Positions 8,384 through 18,200 of a stretch of 64,000 nucleotides of DNA are shown piece by piece (within the stretch, counting starts at the first letter, position 1; the number at the start of each line of letters is the position of its first letter). The stretch is taken from assembly GCF_000520995.1 (NCBI RefSeq), contig NZ_JACA01000034.1, forward strand, positions 62,001-126,000, read 5' to 3'. The DNA comes from Aquimarina macrocephali JAMB N27. Its GTDB lineage: Bacteria > Bacteroidota > Bacteroidia > Flavobacteriales > Flavobacteriaceae. Position numbers and translations under genes: made by a program. The notes under the pieces are model-generated. The model worked only from the letters and a program-made list of their open reading frames with translations. It did no database searches and was not told where the DNA came from.

Positions 8384-8874
8384 AAATTATCGATCGGTTT
8401 TTGGGAAAGTGTGATCCTATACAGTCGCGATACCCTACTTTCCCCTTTTGGGTAGCGGCAAACTGTAGTCTGGATGTTTTCGGTGGGTCAGTTTTCTGTA
8501 TTTTCTATGCAATCCAGTTGTAAGCCCAACAATTTGTTAAGCATACATATACTGTGGATATTGATTTTTTAGATATACTTGGTTTTCAGGTTCTTTATCC
8601 CAAAAACTATATATAGCTCTAAAAAAATCCTACATTGTTATAGAAAATACTGGTTGGTAATGTCGGTAACAGTTAGAGTATGTAATTAACTTATAAGAGA
8701 TTTTACATCGTTAGCTACTTGATTGATTATCCTACTCGGTTTATCATATTAGCATATGCCAATATGGTGTGTTCATTGCTCGAATGGAAATCGATGTTTT
8801 TCTAACTATTGTTTAGTTTATCTCGGGAGACAAACTCAATCACTTATACGAATTATCATGTACTCTTATAAAGT

Positions 8875-9114
8875 TTACGAAACGAATTCTTTACAAGAAG
8901 TATAACTGCCTTTGATTACTACTTCACGGAAGTTTTTACTTATAAATTGAAGTGTTTCTTCCTGTCTTTCGCCACCATTTGATTCGGTAATCACTTTTGG
9001 AAGAGGGTTAACAACCGAAGTATATAAGCCCATTCCAAGGACACATCCTAATGCATCGGTAAACAGATGGTTTCTGTCCTCCTGCCCTTTTTTAGAATTT
9101 TGATTATACTTCAT
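8875..9114 (-). CDS. Small hypothetical protein (79 aa), doubtful
   Basis: An ORF reading MKYNQNSKKGQEDRNHLFTD and on to ESNGGERQEETLQFISKNF, with no signal peptide, transmembrane helix or recognised domain. The composition is plausible for protein, and a CAAAGATA box (reverse of TAnnTTTG) at 9239-9246 could drive it with a leader of roughly 120 nt. It stands alone between long non-coding stretches, so it could also be a chance ORF. Confidence 0.4.
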   Translation of the reverse strand: MKYNQNSKKGQEDRNHLFTDALGCVLGMGLYTSVVNPLPKVITESNGGERQEETLQFISKNFREVVIKGSYTSCKEFVS

Positions 9115-9224
9115 TGTTTTATTTTTTGGTTATTAATTAGCATACAAATGTTCAGCATGAATACGTATTCTTTTTGCGTAGTCAATTAGTATTATTTTTC
9201 TAAAACTGAACAAATAATATAGTG

Positions 9225-9246
9225 TTTGTATTGAGATACAAAGATA
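9225..9246 (-). promoter_or_regulatory. Inverted repeat overlapping a promoter-like box
   Basis: TTTGTAT-TGAG-ATACAAA (9225-9242) is a perfect 7-bp inverted repeat. On the minus strand it overlaps a TAnnTTTG-type box (9239-9246), the -7 element of Bacteroidota housekeeping promoters. A matching -33 TTTG is not seen at the usual distance. It could serve the 79-aa ORF downstream. The rest of 9247-9584 shows nothing recognisable. Confidence 0.3.
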
Positions 9247-9584
9247 CGGATATTTTTAGGATTTTACAACTATTTTTTAATATTAAATTATTGATTATCA
9301 GGTATTTATATTTAAAATTAAGCAAAGAAATTCCTGTCCGTTTTATAACAGATTTTGGATATTTTGGCAATCACCTAACTACCTGATACTTGCTTTCCAA
9401 TCACTTATTCTTTATGTGCTAATTAGCTTTTATGCATTCGTTTAAAATTTTACTTATTTTCTTTTAGATTGTTTTATAACATATTACTATTTAAATCTGT
9501 TTTCATACTATTGCTCTCCATCGGTTCTTTTGTTACGACTTGGTTTTATGCTTTTGATTTGGTTTATTTCAGAAAAATCGCAAT

Positions 9585-9614
9585 AAAAAAAAGCGTCCAA
9601 TTTCTTGGACGCTT
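9585..9614 (-). terminator. Rho-independent terminator
   Basis: A perfect 10-bp stem AAGCGTCCAA / TTGGACGCTT with a 4-nt loop. On the minus strand it is followed by an uninterrupted T-run (the A-run at 9585-9592 on the plus strand). It ends leftward transcription coming from the endonuclease/phosphatase-like gene and any small ORF between, and thus marks the downstream end of the glycan locus. Confidence 0.85.
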
Positions 9615-9642
9615 GCTATTTTATATTGTTTTCTAATTTATA

Positions 9643-9768
9643 TCACTTCAAAAAATGATTAAAATAGTTACATAGCGTCCTCTCCTGTAGAGATTCCTTA
9701 TTAATCCATCGATAATCACCTAGATTAAACCGCAATTTTAATGCCATATGTATACTATTCTGTTTCAT
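9643..9768 (-). CDS. Very small hypothetical ORF (41 aa), doubtful
   Basis: ATG to TGA on the minus strand, encoding MKQNSIHMALKLRFNLGDYR and a basic-aromatic remainder ending NHFLK. It stops 29 bp before the strong terminator, and a CAAATATA box (reverse of TAnnTTTG) lies at 9820-9827. No family is recognised and length alone does not exclude chance. It may be part of the 3' untranslated region of the upstream gene. Confidence 0.25.
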   Translation of the reverse strand: MKQNSIHMALKLRFNLGDYRWINKESLQERTLCNYFNHFLK

Positions 9769-9879
9769 TTTGTTATATAAAAGATAACGATTTTAGTAGT
9801 ATTTTCCAAAATTAGTGCGCAAATATATGTATTTGAATATGAATTCGATACTGATAATCACCAAAATTAGTAAAGTATT

Positions 9880-10707
9880 TTATTCTATTTTAATGAAGAC
9901 AGGTAAATGATCAGAGAGTAATAGGTTGTTCCTTCTTCTATCATCAATATTAGAATAACTATTCACTACTATATTTTTGGTCAGGATGTAATCTATTCTC
10001 GAGATAATCTTTTTTTCAGAATTGAAACCATTAAAAGTTCCTATTGGCCCGTATGGACTAGTTTTACTAATCTCAAATGAGTCTTCTAACTTGGTTTTCA
10101 ATATTTGAATAGGTTTTGTATTTGGTAAACAGTTTAAATCACCAATTACTGCGATACGTTCATTTTCTATTTTCATTTTTTTGATTAGTCTTAATACTAA
10201 TTTAGAAGAGTTTTCCCTTGCTACCTCTCCAAGGTGGTCATAATGACAATTGAAGACATGAATAGTATCCCGTGTAGATTTATCTCTAAATTGACCATAG
10301 GTCACAATTCGCTCCATTGAGGCATCCCAACCAATAGATACCGTATCTATTTTTTCTGAAAGCCAAAATGTTTTAGTTTCTATCAACTCGATAGTATTAG
10401 TATTAAAAAACAGAGCAGCATATTCTCCTGCTTGGTGTCCATCTTCTCTACCTACACCAACAAAACTATAATTTGTTAACGTAGTGTCTACATATTTTAC
10501 CTGGTCGTTTAATCCTTCCTGAATTCCTAAAATATCGGGTGAATAGTATTGTATCATCTGTACGACTTCTTGCTTTCTATTCTCCCACCAGTTTTCGTTA
10601 TCATTAGGGTTGTTATATCTTATGTTGTACGACATTATAGATTTTTGAGCATTGAGACTCAAAGTAACTAGTGCTAATAGAGCAATCAATTTTAAATTTT
10701 TCATCAT
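9880..10707 (-). CDS. Exported endonuclease/exonuclease/phosphatase (EEP) family hydrolase
   Basis: A 275-residue metal-dependent hydrolase of the DNase I-like fold. An N-terminal signal peptide (KLIALLALVTLSLNAQ) predicts export. Fold motifs are complete: SYNIRYNNPND (Asn), GIQEG (metal-binding Glu), CHYDHLG, VIGDLNCLPN (catalytic Asp/Asn), SRIDYILT and LSDHLPV (terminal Asp-His). Such secreted proteins in sugar loci are often annotated as endonuclease or sphingomyelinase-like, but the true substrate is unknown. It is the last gene of the leftward locus, 57 bp after the NagB/PIG-L fusion. A second ATG one codon in is equally possible as the start. Confidence 0.9.
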   Translation of the reverse strand: MMKNLKLIALLALVTLSLNAQKSIMSYNIRYNNPNDNENWWENRKQEVVQMIQYYSPDILGIQEGLNDQVKYVDTTLTNYSFVGVGREDGHQAGEYAALFFNTNTIELIETKTFWLSEKIDTVSIGWDASMERIVTYGQFRDKSTRDTIHVFNCHYDHLGEVARENSSKLVLRLIKKMKIENERIAVIGDLNCLPNTKPIQILKTKLEDSFEISKTSPYGPIGTFNGFNSEKKIISRIDYILTKNIVVNSYSNIDDRRRNNLLLSDHLPVFIKIE

Positions 10708-10764
10708 CTATTTTTGTTTGATTATTATCAACTCTGGGCTCTATAATAATTTAGTGTTGTTGAT

Positions 10765-12708
10765 TTAAAAATAATACCTTTTAAAAGCCTCTATCCCGGC
10801 ATAATCTGTCAATCCCAATTGATGATATTTTTTTGCAGTATCTTTATTACGTTCTTCTGCTCTTACCCAAAATTCTCTGGTATCATCTCCTTGAAACATC
10901 ACATTATCTTTTTGGGATTGATGAAAAAATATCGCTTTTCGTTTTTTAAGCACTTCATCAGGACTTAGAGGAACAGCCATTTCGATATCATGAATATCCC
11001 ATTCCTGCCATGCCCCACGATACAACCATATCCAACAGTCTTTCATAAACTCCTCTTTCTTAATGTCTTCTATAACCTTAAATAATATATCTAAACAGAC
11101 TTTATGGGTTCCATGAGGGTCTGCCAAATCTCCTGCTGCATATATTTGATGCGGTTTTATATCTCTTATTAACTTGGTAAGAATAGCTATATCGTTCTTA
11201 TCATAAGGCTTTTTCTTTACCGTTCCGGTCTCATAAAATGGTAAATCCAAAAAATTTACATGGGTATCAGGCAATCCCAGGAAACGAGTTGCTCCTAATG
11301 ATTCTACTCTTCTTATTAATCCTTTAAGAGTTCTAATCTCTATAGAATCAATTGTATTTTCCTTTTTCTTTTTAAGTTCGGCAAGGATAACATCAATGTT
11401 TATACTTCCCACATTTTCTAATAGCATACTTTTAACAACCTCTGCATATTTAATAGCTTCCTCATCAGATACTGCAATATTTCCTGAGGTTTGATATGCC
11501 ACGTGTACCTCATGTTTTTGTTCGATAAGACGAAGAAAAGTACCTCCCATTGAAATGACATCGTCATCAGGATGTGGACTAAGGATTAAAACTCTTTTTT
11601 TATGAGGTATATTGCGTTCTGGTCGGTTAGTATCATCTGCATTTGGCTTACCACCAGGCCATCCGGTAATGGTAGATTGTAATTTATTGAACATACTGAT
11701 ATTAAGATCATAGGCTGACCCTTTTTCTGCCAACAATCCAGACATTCCGTTATCATTATAATCTTTATCTGTAAGTTTCAGTATTGGTTTTTGTACTTTC
11801 TGACTTAACCATACAATTGATTTATTCTTAATTTTCTCATCCCATATACAAGACTCTACTAACCAAGGGGTTTTAATTCTGGTCAATTCTCCTGCTGCTT
11901 CCTGATCTAATACAAAAGTGATATTTTTATGTTCTTGTAGATACGACGCAGGAATATCAGATTTTATTGCTCCTTCTACTGCTTCTTTTACAACAGGTGC
12001 TTTTTTATGGCCTAAGGCCATGATCACTATTCGTTTAGCTTTCTTTATGGTTCCTATCCCCATGGTAATGGCCCTTTTTGGCACATTTGCTATACCAAAA
12101 AAAGCTTCGGCAGCGTCAGATCTGGTTACGTGATTTAATGTGATAATTCGTGTTCCTGAATTTGGATGTGAACCCGGTTCATTAAATCCAATATGTCCCG
12201 TTCTTCCTATTCCTAATAACTGAAAATCTAAACCTCCTACTGCATTTATTTTTAGTTCATAATCTATACAATATTGATGAAGGTCTTTTTGTGAAACCAT
12301 ACCATCTGGTATATGGATGTTTTCTGGTAAGATATCTATATGATTAAATAGGTGTTCATACATGAAGTAATGATAGCTTTGTACATTAGTTCTTTCCATA
12401 GGATAGTATTCATCCAAATTAAATACTATCACGTTTGCAAAGCTTAGATTTTCCTCTTTATGAAGTCGAACTAATTCTTCGTAAACCTTAATAGGAGATG
12501 AGCCAGTAGCTAATCCCAAAACACAATAGTTTTGTTTTACTTGTTTTTCTTTTATTAACGTGGCTATTTCTTGCGCAATTACTATAGACGCATAATCCGA
12601 GTTTTTGAATATAACATTGTGAATTTTTTCAAACTTAGTGTTTTCATAAATTCCAGCTTCTTTGTAGCTAATGTCTTTAAAACTCTTTAATTCAACTTTA
12701 GTAATCAT
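10765..12708 (-). CDS. nagB: Glucosamine-6-phosphate deaminase fused to a PIG-L/LmbE-type deacetylase domain
   Basis: A 647-residue cytoplasmic two-domain protein. Residues about 30-290 are NagB: LGLATGSSP (64-72), FNLDEYYPM with catalytic Asp99, and GIGRTGHIGFNEPGS (166-180). It converts GlcN-6-P to Fru-6-P and ammonia. Residues about 370-647 are PIG-L/LmbE: LSPHPDDDVISMGG (376-389) with the HPDD zinc/catalytic motif and later DPHGTHK. PIG-L proteins de-N-acetylate GlcNAc-type substrates, so the protein could deacetylate and deaminate in one chain; this is inference. This domain order occurs in other Bacteroidota. No separate nagA is in the window. Confidence 0.93.
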   Translation of the reverse strand: MITKVELKSFKDISYKEAGIYENTKFEKIHNVIFKNSDYASIVIAQEIATLIKEKQVKQNYCVLGLATGSSPIKVYEELVRLHKEENLSFANVIVFNLDEYYPMERTNVQSYHYFMYEHLFNHIDILPENIHIPDGMVSQKDLHQYCIDYELKINAVGGLDFQLLGIGRTGHIGFNEPGSHPNSGTRIITLNHVTRSDAAEAFFGIANVPKRAITMGIGTIKKAKRIVIMALGHKKAPVVKEAVEGAIKSDIPASYLQEHKNITFVLDQEAAGELTRIKTPWLVESCIWDEKIKNKSIVWLSQKVQKPILKLTDKDYNDNGMSGLLAEKGSAYDLNISMFNKLQSTITGWPGGKPNADDTNRPERNIPHKKRVLILSPHPDDDVISMGGTFLRLIEQKHEVHVAYQTSGNIAVSDEEAIKYAEVVKSMLLENVGSINIDVILAELKKKKENTIDSIEIRTLKGLIRRVESLGATRFLGLPDTHVNFLDLPFYETGTVKKKPYDKNDIAILTKLIRDIKPHQIYAAGDLADPHGTHKVCLDILFKVIEDIKKEEFMKDCWIWLYRGAWQEWDIHDIEMAVPLSPDEVLKKRKAIFFHQSQKDNVMFQGDDTREFWVRAEERNKDTAKKYHQLGLTDYAGIEAFKRYYF

Positions 12709-12884
12709 AATAATTTGTAATTGATACTCGATTTTATAATAAAAATAATTGCATTTACTCTTATCAATATTGAATATAACTGATAGTATGTCAACACATT
12801 TAAAGTCTATGTAATGAAATCTATTATATAATAAATTTTAAATTTCTTGTTATCCCCGAACTATACTTTTATGCTTCATCATCA

Positions 12885-13784
12885 TTATAACTCATTAAAG
12901 AAGTCATTATCTATTAACCTGGCTGCACCTATCAAAGCTGCACTCTCCCTAAGTGTACTTTTATAAATTGGTATGGTTATATCGAGCCTTTTAAATGTTT
13001 GAATTAAACCTTCTATAAAAAATACCCAGGCGTTACTAATGTTACCTCCAATTACTATTGCCTCTGCTTCAAAGCTTTGTAGCCAAGGAGCTAAAAAAAT
13101 CGCCAAATTCTCTGAAAACTCTTTAAAAATTTGTGTAGTTATAGTATTTTCTTTTTCAAATCTAATTAGTTCTTTAACTCCTGTTATTTCTTTATTTGTA
13201 AGTTCTTTATAACGTTTTTGAAACCATACAGTAGAAAAACTAGTATCTGCAATGTCATTTCCGAATGGTAAATGATACAACTCCCCATATAGTGGGACTC
13301 CTTTTCCTTCTAATACAGGAATCCCTTTATGTAAAAACGTAGCTCCCAGACCTGTTCCTAAAGTAATTGCAATCGTTTTATTATAAGGGACCAATTCTCC
13401 TACCCAAGCTTCTCCTATTCCAAAACAAGCTGCATCATTATAAAACCGAACAGAAACAGAAGGTTTCAAGTTCAATTTTTTGATAATGTAATCTTTAAGA
13501 TTAAGATTGCTTAGCATCACAAATTTGTTTTCTCCTTTGTCGGGAAAAACTCCTCTCTCATAATCAAAAGGGCCAGGCATAGCTATGCCAATTCCTTTCA
13601 GTTTTTTATTTCCCAAATTGTCAATAGCCATTTCTATAACACCAATCCAGCTATCTAATATTAGATCCAAACTGGAAGCATTACTTATTTTCATTGTATA
13701 GATATTCTGTACTTGGTTCGGTACATTTTTATCTATACTAGCTACAGTGATATGACTACCTCCAATATCTACTCCTAGAACCAT
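12885..13784 (-). CDS. ROK family sugar kinase
   Basis: A 299-residue cytoplasmic kinase. The ATP phosphate-binding loop is VLGVDIGGSHITVASID (2-18), the catalytic Asp lies in RFYNDAACFGIGE (Asp117), and a second phosphate loop is ITLGTGLGAT. The cysteine-rich zinc motif (CxCGxxGCxE) of most ROK kinases is missing; in its place is GELYHLPFGNDIADTS. It lies 10 bp downstream of an FHS-type MFS permease and upstream of the NagB fusion, so GlcNAc or a related hexosamine is the probable substrate (inference). The 176-bp gap after it shows no clear hairpin. Confidence 0.9.
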   Translation of the reverse strand: MVLGVDIGGSHITVASIDKNVPNQVQNIYTMKISNASSLDLILDSWIGVIEMAIDNLGNKKLKGIGIAMPGPFDYERGVFPDKGENKFVMLSNLNLKDYIIKKLNLKPSVSVRFYNDAACFGIGEAWVGELVPYNKTIAITLGTGLGATFLHKGIPVLEGKGVPLYGELYHLPFGNDIADTSFSTVWFQKRYKELTNKEITGVKELIRFEKENTITTQIFKEFSENLAIFLAPWLQSFEAEAIVIGGNISNAWVFFIEGLIQTFKRLDITIPIYKSTLRESAALIGAARLIDNDFFNEL

Positions 13785-13794
13785 TTTTATATTT

Positions 13795-15231
13795 TTAAAG
13801 TGTGTTTTTTACTTTGTACCCAACCAAACCGTAGAAAATTAAATATCCATAGCATATTACAGGTATAAAAAAAGATAATTTAATTCCAATATAATCTGCT
13901 ACTACACCTTGTAATAATGGTATTAATGCTCCTCCAACTATCATCATTACTAATAATGAGGATGCCTGGCTTGTATACTTTCCCAAATCTTTTATTGCTA
14001 GTGTAAATATGTTTGACCATAAGATTGAGTTAAATGCTCCTATTGCAATAGCACTCCAAAAAGCGATCTCCCCATTACACAAGATCATGATCAATAATAA
14101 TACTATAATTATTCCCACAAATAAGGTTAATACTTTTGAAGGTTTAGTGCCTCCTATTAGAAAAAACAAATAGTTGCTAATTAGAAAAACCACAAATAAC
14201 CATATCTTGGAGAATGATAAAAATTGTAGTGAAAATGTACCAGCCTCAATCTTTATTGCAGTAATAAAATAAAGAACAAAAAAGAAAAGTACCGATAACA
14301 AAGCCATTAGGAGGTATTTTTTTCTTGTGCTAGTGATTCCACTCATAGATACCGATCCCAAAAATCTTCCAATCATAGCACCTCCCCAATAGTACGATAA
14401 AAATACTCCTGCCTCGGCTTCTTTCATTCCCATAACGGTTTCCAAGCCAAAGAAATTTATTAAAAAACTTCCAATTGATACTTCGCCACCCACATAAAAA
14501 AAGATAGCAAACATACCCAAAACAACATGTCTGAATTTTAATACTCCAAGTCCTTTTTCAATTTTTTCATTATTGATAAAAGACGGTAGTTTTACAAATT
14601 TTATGATAATGGCTAATACAAAAAACAGGCTTCCATATATTAGATATGGCATCTTTAAAGAATCTACTGTGATTTCACCATCAGAGAATACCTTATATAG
14701 AAGTATTGCACCTACAATTGGAGCTAGTGTAGTACCAAAAGAATTGAACCCCTGTGCCAGATTAAGTCTACTTGGTGCAGTTTCTGGTTTCCCAAGTATA
14801 GCCGCATATGGGTTGGCTGTAATTTGTAAAATTGTTACTCCGGAAGCAAGAACAAACAAAGCTCCCAAAAATATAGCATATCGTTGATAACTAGCTGCAG
14901 GGTAAAAAAGGCAGCAACCAATTCCACACAATATAAGTCCTATAATAATTCCGTTTTTATATCCTATTTTAGAAATGGGATCCCCTATACTTACTGAAGT
15001 AATAAAATAAATAAGAGAGATGATAAAAAAGGCTCCAAAGAAAGCAAACTGTATTAATGCCGCCTGAAAATAACTAAGTTCGAAAACCGCCTTTAAATGA
15101 GGAATTAACACATCATTCATAACTGTAATAAACCCCCATAAAAAAAACAAAAAAATAATCGCAAAAAAGGGTTTATTGTAATTGTTTTGCCTTTCTGATT
15201 TTGTAAGCAAAGAGTTTGTTATATCTGACAT
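13795..15231 (-). CDS. MFS sugar permease, FHS (FucP/NagP-like) family
   Basis: A 478-residue inner-membrane protein with about 12 hydrophobic segments. The opening FFLWGFITVMNDVLIPHLK with a following FELSYFQAALIQFAFFGAFF is the FHS signature shared by fucose, glucose/galactose and GlcNAc permeases. TANPYAAILGKPETAPSRLNLAQGFNSFGTTLAP mid-protein is also family-typical; only its first part is quoted as TANPYAAILG. Adjacent ROK kinase and NagB genes favour GlcNAc, and the two fucosidases make fucose an alternative. It is followed by the kinase after 10 bp. Confidence 0.9.
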   Translation of the reverse strand: MSDITNSLLTKSERQNNYNKPFFAIIFLFFLWGFITVMNDVLIPHLKAVFELSYFQAALIQFAFFGAFFIISLIYFITSVSIGDPISKIGYKNGIIIGLILCGIGCCLFYPAASYQRYAIFLGALFVLASGVTILQITANPYAAILGKPETAPSRLNLAQGFNSFGTTLAPIVGAILLYKVFSDGEITVDSLKMPYLIYGSLFFVLAIIIKFVKLPSFINNEKIEKGLGVLKFRHVVLGMFAIFFYVGGEVSIGSFLINFFGLETVMGMKEAEAGVFLSYYWGGAMIGRFLGSVSMSGITSTRKKYLLMALLSVLFFFVLYFITAIKIEAGTFSLQFLSFSKIWLFVVFLISNYLFFLIGGTKPSKVLTLFVGIIIVLLLIMILCNGEIAFWSAIAIGAFNSILWSNIFTLAIKDLGKYTSQASSLLVMMIVGGALIPLLQGVVADYIGIKLSFFIPVICYGYLIFYGLVGYKVKNTL

Positions 15232-15248
15232 ATTATTCTTAAGTTATT

Positions 15249-18200
15249 TTAATTTGTTTTTAGAATAAAGGACTGAAGTATCCCATCATTATTTGCTATC
15301 AATACTTTTTTACCATCCTTATCATTAAGTATTTCAATTTTTTTAGCATCTTTCCTAGCAAAAAAACCGCTTTCTTTTCCTAATGAAGTAGAAAAATTGC
15401 CTTTACCATCTCCTAACATTAACACTCCTGTTCCTGCATCATTTCTTGGCGTTTCTATTTCCGATACAAATAAATTTCCAACCATTAATGCATCCAGATG
15501 ATCGTCTTTATTGAAATCTTTAACCATAATATCATTAATACTCGAAAACTGTGCTTGGTATGGTAAAGGTGAAATCTTGAATACTCCTTTTCCTAAATTT
15601 TCGATATAAGAAGAAGCAAAAGTTTCTGTTTTATAGTGTAATGCCCCTTCTAATTTTTTTTCACCATAAACCTGATTGATTTCTAAAGACGCAAACAAAT
15701 CATACTTACCAATCTCTTTTTTAAGGAGAGGTATTTGTTCTGCCGAACATGAAAACCCTCTTAATGGATAGTGCTTGTTTTTATTGTAATATCCCAAAAC
15801 TATATCATCGCTACCATTATTATCAAAATCATCATAATAGATATCAAAAGGAGTTTCTTTGGATGTCTTATACTTATAATTTAAACCGATATTACCTGCT
15901 ATAAAATCTATATCTCCATCATTATCAAAATCTCCTTTTTCGATACTAAACCACCATCCTGATGAGTTTTTTAAAGATTCATTAGTTTCTTTATATAACT
16001 TACCATCTTCATTTTTAAATAAAGTAATGGGCATCCATTCTCCTACGAGTATAAGATCAATATCATTGTCATTATCATAGTCGACCCAAACCGCATCTGT
16101 TACCATCCCAATATCATTTAGTTCTGGGGCTATCTTATCTGTAACATTTATCAATTGACCATTTTCATTACTTAAGAGCATGCTTGTAGCCGGCATTGGA
16201 TATTGATGTGGTATAACTCTGCCTCCAACAAAAAAATCTATATCACCGTCTTTATCATAATCTTCTGCTATTACTTTTGATCCGCTATGGCGATTTACAT
16301 TAAGGATTGCCCCTTTAGAAAAGTTTCCTTTCCCATCATTAAGATATAATCGATCTATATAGTGAGGGTCATTTTTTGGATATTCATTACCGCCACTTAC
16401 TACGTATAAATCCAAAAACTCATCTCCATTTACATCGGCAAACATTGCATCTACATCTTCGTAAGCGTTTTCTTTTTTCCAGAAATTTTTAGTATTTCTC
16501 ACAAATTTATTTTCCTTAGTTTGAATATAAAGTTCTGCATCAAACCCTGTGGCTCCTCCTATAAATACATCTTCTAAACCATCATTATTAACATCTCCTA
16601 CGGCCAAAGCTGGCCCAAAATGAGACAATTTGTGTGGTAATAATAATTGATTGACGTAATCATCAAATACGTTTTCATGGTGTTTAAAATCAATCCCAAA
16701 TGATGTAGTATTTTCTGTAAATAAAAAGGGGTTTTTATGCATATCTGTCCTACTAATATTCGTAACAGAAGCATCGTTCATTTCTATTGGTAATAATTTA
16801 TTTGCCGAAATATTCTTTTGTATTGTTTTCAAGCCATTAGGCCAGGTAACAATTAGACTATCTATTTTTTTATAATTACCAACTCCAAAATGCACTAAAG
16901 GCTCACTGGTCGAATAAATCCCTCTAACATTGGTAGTCTCCTGAGTTTGTACATCATCTCCACAATATAGTTGTATCCTAGTTCCAAAAACAGGTTTTCC
17001 TTGTTTGTCTGACAATTGAACTCTAAGGAAATTAGATGTCGATATTTTCTCAGAATTATTGCGATATATAAATGCTTCTTTATTGATATTATTTACCACA
17101 ATATCCAGATCACCATCATTATCCAAATCGGCATAAGCGGCTCCATTTGAAAAAGATTCTTGGTCTAGTCCCCATTCATTTATTGTTTTTTTGAATTTTA
17201 GATTTCCGTAGTTTTTAAAAGCATAATTTTGCAATGGTTGCGATGGTATTAGTGATAATGCTTTATCCAAATCCAGTATTTCCCAAATACTAACCGCTCC
17301 TGCATTAGGATTTTGCTTTATCCATTTATTTGCTGTTTCAGTAATAAACTCTCCAACTTTTTTATCTGCATCGGTATTACGAATATCACGTAGCAATCCA
17401 TTTGTGATATATACATCTTTTAATCCATCATTATCAAAATCTGCAATAAGATTAGCCCAACTCCAATCGGTAGCTGCCATATTCGTTAACTGAGCAATAT
17501 CACTAAAAGTTGAATTGCCATTATTGAGTTGAACAGTATTATACATATATTGATGATGCCCTCCATTTTTTACTACTTTCTGAAAAGCTTTCGGATTCAT
17601 TCCACTCATATTAGATTTAGAACGAAAATTATCCTCAGACACCATATCTACTACAAAAACATCCAACAAACCATCATTATTAATATCTGCAATATCTACT
17701 CCCATGCTATAATAAGACATATGATTTAATGCATAATCAGCCTGATTAGTAAAAGTGCCATCTTTATTATTTACAAAAAGAAAATCTGGTGCATAAAAAT
17801 CGTTTGCTATGTAAATATCTGTCCATCCATCACCATTTATATCACTGGCAGATACGGCATTGGGAAAACCTGTTCGCATGAGTCCTGCTGCTTCTGTCAC
17901 TTCTACAAAAGACTCTTTCCCTGTATTTTTTAGTAATTTGATATGATACTCGGGTTGAAGTAATTTTGTTCCAAAATAATCTGAATAACTTCCAGGATTG
18001 GGAGGTTGTGTTAATAAAAGTAAATCCAAAAATCCATCTTTATCATAATCAAAAAAAGTAGCATGTCTGGTTCTTTGAGAATCTGCAATGCCATACTTAG
18101 CGGCAGATTCTATAAAAGTTCCATCTCTATTATTAATATACAATAGGTTAGTTCTCCATTCTGGTTTATCATCATAGAGTTCTCTACTCACATAAACATC

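Noticed and set aside
8293..8523. 76-aa plus-strand ORF in the long gap
   Set aside because: It overlaps the structured leader of the minus-strand lipoprotein gene, and its amino-acid pattern is not protein-like.
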